Source: JAAXTT01 sp964530215 (GTDB lineage: Bacteria > Bacillota > Desulfotomaculia > Desulfotomaculales > Desulfocucumaceae). From it: a stretch of DNA of 11,155 bases. Location of the stretch: contig CAZHAJ010000053.1 of NCBI GenBank assembly GCA_964530215.1, positions 1 to 11,155 of the forward strand, in the 5' to 3' direction. The notes below the pieces were generated by a model. It did not search any database and was not told the DNA's origin. It was given only the letters and a program-made list of their open reading frames with translations. A program made the translations under genes and the position numbers. Below, one piece after another: positions 6,136 through 11,155 of this stretch (position 1 is its first letter; the number at the start of each line of letters is the position of its first letter).

Positions 6136-7908
6136 CTAGCTTTTTCTCATTCTGATGGATTTTGGGGTAACCTCCACCAGCTCGTCATCCCCGATGAATT
6201 CAAGGCAAGCCTCTAAGGTCATTGGTTTTGGCGGAGTTAATTTTACTGAAATCTCGGAGGTGGAGCTGCGCATATTGCTGAGCTGCTTCTTTTTGCAGAC
6301 ATTTATACTTAAATCTCCGGGACGGGAATGCTCTCCCACAATCATTCCCCGATACACAGACACCCCGGGTCCGATAAAAAGCTCCCCTCTTTCCTGGGCA
6401 TTTTCCAAACCGTAAGGAGTGGAATCTCCGGTTTCAAAAGCCACCAGGGAGCCCCGCTGCCTGGTCTGTATATCCCCCATATATGGTGCATAATGATTAA
6501 AGGAATGGTGCATAATCCCCATACCCTTGGTATCCGTTAAAAATTCCGAGCGGAAGCCGAAAAGTCCCCGGGTGGGAATATGAAACTCCAGGTAAACTTG
6601 GCCACCCTCTTTGGGCAGCATATTTATCAGCTCACTTTTTCTGGGGCCCAGACGTTCCATTATTACCCCTACAAATTCTTCCGGCGCTTCTATCACCAGC
6701 TCTTCCACCGGCTCACATAATTCTCCGTCAATCATTTTTTGGATGACCTGGGGTCTGGAGACTTCGAACTCATAACCTTCCCTACGCATGGTCTCTATCA
6801 ATATTGAAAGATGCAGCTCCCCGCGACCGGACACCAAAAAAGCATCGGGCATTTTTGTGGGCTCGATTCTGATACTTACATCGGATTCCAGCTCTTTATA
6901 TAGCCTATCACCCAGTTTTCTTGAAGTAACATGGTCCCCTTCCAAGCCTGCAAAGGGACTTTTATTCACCTGAATTCCGATGGCCACCGTGGGCTCGTCA
7001 ATACTCACAAAGGGCAGGGGCACAGGATTTTCGGGATCTGTGACGGTATCACCCACATTCATATCCTCCAGCCCGGCCACCACTACAATTTCTCCCGCAG
7101 AAGCGGTTTCCACCGGGACTTTTTTTAAGCCTTCAAAGGTATAAACTCCGGAAACCTTCTGCCTCCGGATTTCACCGCTGGGTGTCACTAGGGCCACATC
7201 ATGTCTGCCGGTGAGACAGCCGTTGCTGATGCGCCCCACTGCCTGCCTGCCCAAATAGGAATCATAATCAATCATGGTGACTCCCAGTTGCAGATGGCCC
7301 TGGGGATCTCCGCCTGGTGCTGGAATTCTATCCACAATCATTTCAAACAAAGGTTTTAAATCTGTGCCCGGAACAGTGCTGTCCAGCGTAGCTGTTCCTT
7401 CCCTGGCATTTGTGTAAATCACCGGGAAATCCAACTGTTCGTCAGTGGCGTCAAGTTCGATAAACAAGTCCAACACCTCGTCCAACACCTCGGCGGGCCG
7501 TGCATTGATACGGTCAATTTTATTTATCACCACTATGGGGACCAGTTTTGCAGCCAATGCTTTTCTTAAAACAAAACGGGTTTGGGGCATGGTGCCTTCA
7601 AAGGCATCCACCAATAAAAGCACTCCGTCCACCATCTGGACAATTCTTTCCACCTCACCACCAAAATCTGCGTGCCCCGGAGTATCCATAATATTAAGTT
7701 TATAGTCACCGTAAAATACCGCTGTATTTTTTGCCAAGATGGTGATGCCCCGCTCTTTTTCCAAATCGTTTCTGTCCATGACCCGCTCTTGCACAGCTTG
7801 CTTTTCATGGAAGACACCGCTTTGCTTCAGCATTCCATCCACCAGAGTTGTTTTGCCGTGATCCACGTGGGCTATGATAGCCAAATTTCTAAGCATTTTT
7901 TGTTCCAT
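6136..7908 (-). CDS. typA: TypA/BipA ribosome-associated translational GTPase
   Basis: A 590-residue member of the TypA/BipA branch of the EF-G-like GTPases, which bind the 70S ribosome and support 50S assembly and growth under stress. G1 is AHVDHGKTTL (13-22), switch I includes ERGITI (52-57), G3 is DTPGH (75-79), G4 is NKID (129-132) and G5 is the TNAREG region (166-171). The BipA-specific C-terminal part follows, ending with DDELVEVTPKSIRMRKS. Most homologues I know are about 605-615 residues and have a longer lysine-rich tail after this point, so the tail is roughly 15-25 residues shorter here. The start is uncertain: ATG at 7908 has only a distant AAAGG, and an in-frame ATG at 7896 (MLRNLAIIAH) is an alternative. 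It is preceded on the same strand by a small membrane-protein gene. Confidence 0.97.
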   Translation of the reverse strand: MEQKMLRNLAIIAHVDHGKTTLVDGMLKQSGVFHEKQAVQERVMDRNDLEKERGITILAKNTAVFYGDYKLNIMDTPGHADFGGEVERIVQMVDGVLLLVDAFEGTMPQTRFVLRKALAAKLVPIVVINKIDRINARPAEVLDEVLDLFIELDATDEQLDFPVIYTNAREGTATLDSTVPGTDLKPLFEMIVDRIPAPGGDPQGHLQLGVTMIDYDSYLGRQAVGRISNGCLTGRHDVALVTPSGEIRRQKVSGVYTFEGLKKVPVETASAGEIVVVAGLEDMNVGDTVTDPENPVPLPFVSIDEPTVAIGIQVNKSPFAGLEGDHVTSRKLGDRLYKELESDVSIRIEPTKMPDAFLVSGRGELHLSILIETMRREGYEFEVSRPQVIQKMIDGELCEPVEELVIEAPEEFVGVIMERLGPRKSELINMLPKEGGQVYLEFHIPTRGLFGFRSEFLTDTKGMGIMHHSFNHYAPYMGDIQTRQRGSLVAFETGDSTPYGLENAQERGELFIGPGVSVYRGMIVGEHSRPGDLSINVCKKKQLSNMRSSTSEISVKLTPPKPMTLEACLEFIGDDELVEVTPKSIRMRKS

Positions 7909-7935
7909 AATAAATGTACCAATACCTTTCCCTTT

Positions 7936-7963
7936 TCTATATCACCATAGTCCCACTTTTCAA
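7936..7963 (-). promoter_or_regulatory. possible promoter of typA
   Basis: On the minus strand a TTGAAA -35 box (7958-7963), a 16-base spacer and a TATAGA -10 box (7936-7941) preceded by TGA, an extended -10 feature. Transcription would begin near 7929, only about 20-30 bases before the possible typA start codons. The leader would be very short, which may favour the downstream ATG at 7896. Confidence 0.42.
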
Positions 7964-7999
7964 ATGGCAGCTTCCGGATCTCTTTATATCCGGTGTTTG

Positions 8000-8191
8000 T
8001 TATCTGCCTTTGCCCTTTCCTTTTTCGTGAGCAAACACTAAGGCGCACATAGTAATTATAACAGCAGCTGCAATTATGTAAAGCAATCCCGCCAACCTGT
8101 TGTCTGCCCAGCTCAGCATTCCGGCCCAAATCATTCCTAAACCAAAGAATGTCGAACCGATAATTAAAAAAATCAGTCTGATCCTGTCCAT
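8000..8191 (-). CDS. small two-helix membrane protein of unknown function
   Basis: A 63-residue protein starting MDRIRLIFLIIG, with two predicted membrane helices (about 5-25 and 34-54) joined by a short loop containing SWADNR, and a basic tail HEKGKGKGR. It is a hairpin protein with a likely cytoplasmic C-terminus. The ATG has a good AAGGA ribosome binding site 7 bases upstream, which supports a real gene despite its size. It lies 91 bases upstream of typA on the same strand and may be co-transcribed with it. I recognise no family and see no catalytic motif. Confidence 0.72.
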   Translation of the reverse strand: MDRIRLIFLIIGSTFFGLGMIWAGMLSWADNRLAGLLYIIAAAVIITMCALVFAHEKGKGKGR

Positions 8192-8373
8192 TGCTATATC
8201 CTTCCTTATCTATTCATGCTGTAATAAATCCTCATAAAAACAACAGCCTGCTTATATAATATAACCTCAATAGTTTTATTTTTTTATGCCCATAGGAAAT
8301 AAATGTATCAGGGGTTTACAAAACAAGTTTAATTATTATAGACTGAATCAAATATCTGGAGGGAGCAATAGAT
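8192..8373. other. divergent A/T-rich intergenic region
   Basis: A 182-base non-coding stretch between the small membrane protein (minus) and the MgtC-like gene (plus). It contains a 13-base palindrome (TTATAT-A-ATATAA, 8252-8264) and the MgtC promoter near its right end. I found no convincing -35/-10 pair for the minus-strand gene and no RNA gene or riboswitch. Confidence 0.5.
8315..8342 (+). promoter_or_regulatory. SigA-type promoter of the MgtC-family gene
   Basis: TTTACA (8315-8320), a 16-base spacer and TATAGA (8337-8342) lie about 30 bases before the start codon. A GGAGGG ribosome binding site at 8358-8363 follows, with a slightly long 10-base spacing to the ATG. Confidence 0.6.
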
Positions 8374-8838
8374 ATGAGTCTAGAACTTGAGTTAAGTTTA
8401 AGGTTGGTGATTGCCACCGTCCTGGGCGCCATATTTGGCTTTGAAAGGGAGACTCGTCATAAACCCGCGGGATTACGCACCCATATCTTGGTCTGCCTGG
8501 GAGCCGCTATTTTCACCATTACCGGAACCTATGGTTTCCCTTTAGCCATGGGAGCTGATAATGTGCTTAGGGCTGTTGACCCAGCCAGGGTTGCCGCCCA
8601 AGTGGTGACCGGCGTAGGTTTCATCGGTGCAGGTATTATTTTTAAAGAAAGAGACCATATTGCCGGGGTCACCACTGCTGCCAGTATCTGGCTAACAGCG
8701 GGTTTGGGTGTATCCATTGCCGCCGGCCTCTATATACTGACCGCTGTAACTGCACTCCTGGGTATAATCAGTCTTGAGTTTGATCGTTTTTTGCAAAAAA
8801 TAGAGAAGCACAGACATAAGTGCAATGAGCCTGAGTAA
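8374..8838 (+). CDS. MgtC/SapB-family membrane protein (short form)
   Basis: A 154-residue integral membrane protein with the family signatures: FGFERETRHKPAGLRTH (21-37), the glycine-rich RVAAQVVTGVGFIGAG (72-87) and GVTTAASIWLTAGLG (98-112). Around four to five hydrophobic segments are visible, and the end is a short charged tail EKHRHKCNEPE. Salmonella MgtC is about 231 residues and carries a cytosolic C-terminal ACT-like domain; that domain is absent here, as in many short bacterial SapB/YhiD-like members. Family members are linked to low-magnesium and phosphate homeostasis or acid tolerance, but the role of the short forms is poorly defined. It has its own promoter and is not in an operon; the gene on its right is convergent, with a 27-base gap and no visible terminator. 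Confidence 0.93.
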   Translation: MSLELELSLRLVIATVLGAIFGFERETRHKPAGLRTHILVCLGAAIFTITGTYGFPLAMGADNVLRAVDPARVAAQVVTGVGFIGAGIIFKERDHIAGVTTAASIWLTAGLGVSIAAGLYILTAVTALLGIISLEFDRFLQKIEKHRHKCNEPE

Positions 8839-8865
8839 AACCTCTCAAAAAGCGGACACATTACA

Positions 8866-9918
8866 TCACTTATCAGGGCATAGACTCAACATGTCACAAA
8901 TAAAGACAATGAGACAGGTAAGTAAACGTCCCCCTTCATAAATGGCATCAATATCTGCCTCTGCCTCATCCGAAGAGTATAGTGCTATACAGCTGTCAAT
9001 ATCTTGAAGTTGAGCCGCCAGATAATCCCTGCGTTTTTGATCTGAAGTCAGATTTATATAGAACATCAGCTGCTCTAAATAGCTGCCTTTAGGGGCTTTT
9101 TCCTTTGCACAGGAGAAAATACTTACAGACAGCTTTTCCAGGACATTTCTTGCGGCAGCACTGGCCTTATTTAAGCCATTGGGTTCATTCAAGTTCTCAA
9201 ATTCAATGAGAGTCTCGTTCATTAGCATATACAACTCCGGAGCTAAAGCCGTCAATTTCAGCATTAGCTGGTCCGCCAATAAGTTTAGATGATCATAAAG
9301 CATGCTGGACAGATTGGCTACCCTGGAGGCGTGCTCATAAGAACTGTAATTATCTAAAATGGTATGGTTTACCGATATTTCCTCAAATTCTATCTTGTCA
9401 AAGGAAAAATCATCTCTTAAGTTGGCCACCAGAGCTCTGTCCCACTCAAACTCCTGACCGATGGAATATAGCAGACTTAAGCTGTTCCCGTTTATTCTAA
9501 ACATGGGAATCACCGATGCTCCATAAAGCACCCAATGCACCGGATTGGCTTCATGGATTTGCTGGGCCCCCAAATATGTATCATCATTTAACAGAGTATT
9601 ATGCAATTCGTCCCTGAGTCTGGAATTAATTCCTTCAAAGGCCACAACAAAAATCTTGTTGCTGTATAAGTAATCGATGAAGTTGGGATTTAGACACTGC
9701 CACACCGGTCGAGGAGCTAAAAAAATACCTTTTTGAACTTCTTCCCGGCTGTCTTTTCCTTTTAAATAGTCAAGGGCATCGATGTTTCCGGTAAATATTT
9801 TCAGATATAGATCCCCAGGTGCTGTGGTCAGTTTCTCGAAAATCTCTTTAATAATAGGAAGTCCGTCATTTCTGTCAAACCTCTCATGGTCTGCATCAAA
9901 ATGAAAAGCTACCTTCAT
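8866..9918 (-). CDS. unrecognised 350-residue protein paired with an XRE regulator
   Basis: I do not recognise this family. The N-terminal ~200 residues look like a mixed alpha/beta domain that begins MKVAFHFDADHERFDRND, with clustered D/H residues (H6, D8, D10, H11) that could bind metal, and later ANPVHWVLYGASVIPMFRING (about 124-144). From about 205 the protein is mostly helical, with NKASAAARNVLEKLSVSI (about 249-266) and a hydrophobic final helix GGRLLTCLIVFICDML (about 329-344). No signal peptide is present. The ATG has a GGGGGG-type site 8 bases upstream and lies 20 bases after the XRE gene, so the two form an operon. A regulator-effector or toxin/defence-like pair is a possibility from context only; no catalytic motif confirms it. 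Confidence 0.85.
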   Translation of the reverse strand: MKVAFHFDADHERFDRNDGLPIIKEIFEKLTTAPGDLYLKIFTGNIDALDYLKGKDSREEVQKGIFLAPRPVWQCLNPNFIDYLYSNKIFVVAFEGINSRLRDELHNTLLNDDTYLGAQQIHEANPVHWVLYGASVIPMFRINGNSLSLLYSIGQEFEWDRALVANLRDDFSFDKIEFEEISVNHTILDNYSSYEHASRVANLSSMLYDHLNLLADQLMLKLTALAPELYMLMNETLIEFENLNEPNGLNKASAAARNVLEKLSVSIFSCAKEKAPKGSYLEQLMFYINLTSDQKRRDYLAAQLQDIDSCIALYSSDEAEADIDAIYEGGRLLTCLIVFICDMLSLCPDK

Positions 9919-9938
9919 GTTTTAACCCCCCGCACATT

Positions 9939-10328
9939 CTATTTATTCAAAGGGTCATTTCTATTTTCCAGGCTCTTTTTCCTGCGTTTCTTTTTTTCTC
10001 TGTCCTCCAAATAGTCGATATACTCTGACAGCCTTTCTTTTCCCTCGGAAGACAATTTGGCCACTCTGACGAGCAGTTTTTCGTCCTCTCCCACCTTATA
10101 GACCTGCTGCCTTTCAGACAACAAGTATCCTGCAACTCTGAGCAGTTCTTCGTAGGGAACACACAAAGGCACGGAAAGCTTTCTTAATATGTCCGGGGTC
10201 GGAATGCCGGATGTACCTGCACATATCTTTGAAATATAAGTATGGTTCACCCCAGAAAGCTGTCCCAACCTACGGTAAGAATACCCTCTGTCTTTAATTA
10301 AGGCCTTTAAATAAGCAGAAAAGTCCAA
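9939..10328 (-). CDS. XRE-family HTH transcriptional regulator
   Basis: A 129-residue protein with an N-terminal Cro/C1-type helix-turn-helix (about 4-62): helix 2 near YSYRRLGQLSG (16-26), recognition helix near VNHTYISKIC (27-36), then PTPDILRKLSVPL and PYEELLRVAGYLL typical of XRE regulators. The C-terminal part is a charged helix ending in a basic tail (EKKKRRKKS). It probably acts as a DNA-binding repressor of its own operon and perhaps of the divergent genes. The start is TTG (10326-10328), chosen because an AGGGGGG ribosome binding site lies 8 bases upstream and a perfect -10 box sits just before it. It is followed 20 bases on by the 350-residue protein gene. Confidence 0.93.
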   Translation of the reverse strand: MDFSAYLKALIKDRGYSYRRLGQLSGVNHTYISKICAGTSGIPTPDILRKLSVPLCVPYEELLRVAGYLLSERQQVYKVGEDEKLLVRVAKLSSEGKERLSEYIDYLEDREKKKRRKKSLENRNDPLNK

Positions 10329-10348
10329 TCTTTTGCCCCCCTGTGGAG

Positions 10349-10377
10349 ATTATACCCCCAGTGGTGACAATTGGCAA
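10349..10377 (-). promoter_or_regulatory. SigA promoter of the XRE operon
   Basis: On the minus strand TTGCCA (10372-10377), a 17-base spacer and a perfect TATAAT (10349-10354). Transcription would start near 10342, giving a leader of only about 15 bases that begins almost at the AGGGGGG ribosome binding site. The -35 box is embedded in a near-palindrome (10365-10376). Confidence 0.8.
10365..10376. promoter_or_regulatory. candidate operator over the -35 box of the XRE promoter
   Basis: TGACAATTGGCA is a 12-base near-palindrome (TG-n-CAATTG-n-CA) that covers most of the -35 box. This is the usual place for an autorepressor site, so binding by the XRE protein or the divergent HTH protein is a reasonable inference. 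Confidence 0.42.
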
Positions 10378-10414
10378 CAGTAAATAAAATACCCAAAACA
10401 TGTAGACATCATGA

Positions 10415-10442
10415 AACACTAATGTTATTATTATGAATAATA
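10415..10442. promoter_or_regulatory. paired dyads upstream of the divergent HTH gene
   Basis: Two symmetric elements abut: AACACTAATGTT (10415-10426; matches AACA-n-TA-n-TGTT) and TATTATT-ATG-AATAATA (10426-10442; 7-base arms). They sit 27-54 bases before the start codon of the plus-strand HTH gene, where its promoter must lie. No clear -35 box is visible. Such A/T-rich dyads can arise by chance, so the operator role is tentative. Confidence 0.33.
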
Positions 10443-10468
10443 TTATATACAATAAAGGGGCTGGTGTC

Positions 10469-10684
10469 ATGTCCAAATATGCCCTGGACACCAAATTACT
10501 GACTGCACTGATCCACAGTCGATACCCCAGTTTACGGATGGCAGCTAGGGATATGGGCATTCATCACTCCTATTTATGCAAGGTATTAAATAAAAAGCAG
10601 GAACCGGGCAAAAAGTTTATCGAAGGGGTTTTGGCAGCTTTTAAAGATCTTAAGTACGAAGAAATTTTTAAGTACATTGATTAA
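10469..10684 (+). CDS. small HTH (Cro-like) DNA-binding protein
   Basis: A 71-residue protein, MSKYALDTKLLTALIHSRYP onward, that is essentially one helix-turn-helix domain: helix 2 near PSLRMAARDMG (20-30) and recognition helix near IHHSYLCKVL (31-40). The recognition helix resembles that of the divergent XRE regulator (NHTYISKI against HHSYLCKV), so both may read related operators. The internal ATG at 10469 is preferred because AAAGGGG lies 8 bases upstream; a longer frame from 10433 would add 12 residues (NNIIYNKGAG-type) that come from the promoter region. It is followed 17 bases on by the cysteine-rich gene, so they form a small operon. A Cro-like role is inferred from size and divergent layout. 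Confidence 0.8.
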   Translation: MSKYALDTKLLTALIHSRYPSLRMAARDMGIHHSYLCKVLNKKQEPGKKFIEGVLAAFKDLKYEEIFKYID

Positions 10685-10701
10685 AACAGGGGGGTTTTTA
10701 T

Positions 10702-10887
10702 ATGTCTTTTCCTTGCGTCTGCTTCCGATGTGAAAAGTGTATTAATCTGGAGTCACTGCGAAATCCCGAGTGCCTTAGCATAGAAGCCATTAACTGTAGC
10801 AATCTAGATTGTGATACCTGTGATTTTGACTGCAATGAGTTTACGGAGCTACAGGACAGCGATCAGCGGCTAGCTGTTAGCTGTTAG
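10702..10887 (+). CDS. small cysteine-rich protein, 3' end running into a tandem repeat
   Basis: A 61-residue frame with nine cysteines in the first 44 positions (C5, C7, C10, C13, C24, C32, C37, C40, C44), including CxxC pairs at 7-10, 10-13 and 37-40. This suggests a zinc-binding or iron-sulphur-binding mini-protein. The middle is acidic (NLDCDTCDFDC). The ATG follows AGGGGGG by 7 bases and lies 17 bases after the HTH gene. The last residues, LAVSC and the stop codon TAG, are encoded by the first copies of the 7-base repeat, so the native C-terminus may have been lost or replaced. I recognise no family; the clear ribosome binding site supports a real gene. Confidence 0.68.
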   Translation: MSFPCVCFRCEKCINLESLRNPECLSIEAINCSNLDCDTCDFDCNEFTELQDSDQRLAVSC

Positions 10888-11155
10888 CTGTTAGCTGTTA
10901 GCTGTTAGCTGTTAGCTGTTAGCTGTTAGCTGTTAGCTGTTAGCTGTTAGCTGTTAGCTGTTAGCTGTTAGCTGTTAGCTGTTAGCTGTTAGCTGTTAGC
11001 TGTTAGCTGTTAGCTGTTAGCTGTTAGCTGTTAGCTGTTAGCTGTTAGCTGTTAGCTGTTAGCTGTTAGCTGTTAGCTGTTAGCTGTTAGCTGTTAGCTG
11101 TTAGCTGTTAGCTGTTAGCTGTTAGCTGTTAGCTGTTAGCTGTTAGCTGTTAGCT
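10871..11155 (+). repeat. perfect heptanucleotide tandem array (TAGCTGT)n
   Basis: 285 bases of TAGCTGT in perfect register: 40 full units plus TAGCT, running to the window end with no substitution or phase slip. Because 7 is not a multiple of 3, every frame cycles through the same seven codons. One is TAG on the plus strand and one is TAA on the minus strand, so all six frames are closed every 21 bases and the array is non-coding. Each unit holds the self-complementary AGCT, so AGCT-GTT-AGCT mini-hairpins can form. True copy number is unknown because the sequence ends inside it. Confidence 0.97.

Noticed and set aside
7974..7993. Inverted repeat CCGGAT/ATCCGG as a terminator of the small membrane protein gene
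   Set aside because: The stem is only 6 bp with an 8-base loop and no T tract follows on the minus strand, so termination is unlikely.
7872..8129. Minus-strand open frame of 85 residues spanning the small membrane gene and the typA start
   Set aside because: It overlaps two better supported genes in another frame, covers the likely typA promoter and has no ribosome binding site.
8839..8865. Bidirectional terminator between the convergent MgtC-like gene and the 350-residue protein gene
   Set aside because: The 27-base gap holds no inverted repeat or T tract, so no terminator could be supported.
8866..9918. HEPN ribonuclease assignment for the 350-residue protein
   Set aside because: The C-terminal region is helical, but I could not find an R-x4-6-H motif there; R-x3-H in RDELH lies in the N-terminal part and does not fit.
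10294..10560. Minus-strand hydrophobic open frame of 88 residues across the divergent intergenic region
   Set aside because: It overlaps the small HTH gene antisense, the XRE promoter and the XRE start; no ribosome binding site supports it.
10433..10684. Longer start (83 residues) for the small HTH protein
   Set aside because: The extra 12 codons lie in the A/T-rich promoter and dyad region without a ribosome binding site, while the ATG at 10469 has AAAGGGG at good spacing.
10871..11155. CRISPR array
   Set aside because: The units are 7 bases, identical and directly contiguous, with no spacers; this is a simple tandem repeat.

Overview
The window looks like draft sequence from a Gram-positive, low-to-moderate GC bacterium of the Bacillota, most likely a Clostridia-type lineage. 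The signs are AGGAGG-like ribosome binding sites, TTG starts, SigA-type promoters, U-tract terminators, and a Firmicutes-type exopolysaccharide set with separate CpsB, CpsC and CpsD proteins. I cannot name a genus. A run of 100 N marks a scaffold gap of unknown size, and the right end dissolves into a short tandem repeat, so both places are assembly-limited.

Left part (1-6060, all minus strand): an exopolysaccharide or capsule locus, read from right to left. An extended -10 promoter just after the typA terminator drives an unrecognised single-pass membrane protein whose N-terminus is lost in the gap. It overlaps a CpsB/YwqE-type PHP tyrosine phosphatase, followed by a Wzz/CpsC-type chain-length and kinase-activator protein and a CpsD-type BY-kinase with a C-terminal tyrosine cluster. 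A strong A/T-rich terminator closes this regulatory operon. Beyond it lie a membrane-anchored CapD/WbpM/PglF-type nucleotide-sugar 4,6-dehydratase and the first 67 codons of a DegT/PglE-type sugar aminotransferase. These two would act in sequence to make an amino-deoxy sugar nucleotide for the polymer. The kinase, phosphatase and Wzz would control its export and polymerisation.

Middle (6090-8191, minus strand): the ribosome-associated GTPase gene typA/bipA with a clear terminator, preceded by a gene for a 63-residue two-helix membrane protein. On the plus strand at 8374-8838 is a short MgtC/SapB-family membrane protein with its own promoter.

Right part (8866-11155): an accessory-looking locus. 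On the minus strand an XRE-type regulator (TTG start) lies 20 bases upstream of a 350-residue protein I do not recognise. On the plus strand, divergent from them, are a 71-residue HTH protein whose recognition helix resembles that of the XRE regulator, and a small cysteine-rich protein. The intergenic region carries a good promoter whose -35 box sits in a near-palindrome, plus other dyads, so it resembles a cI/Cro-type switch. The cysteine-rich gene runs directly into a perfect array of a 7-base repeat (TAGCTGT, 40.7 copies visible) that supplies its stop codon and continues to the window end. This accessory block is the most likely place for something undescribed.
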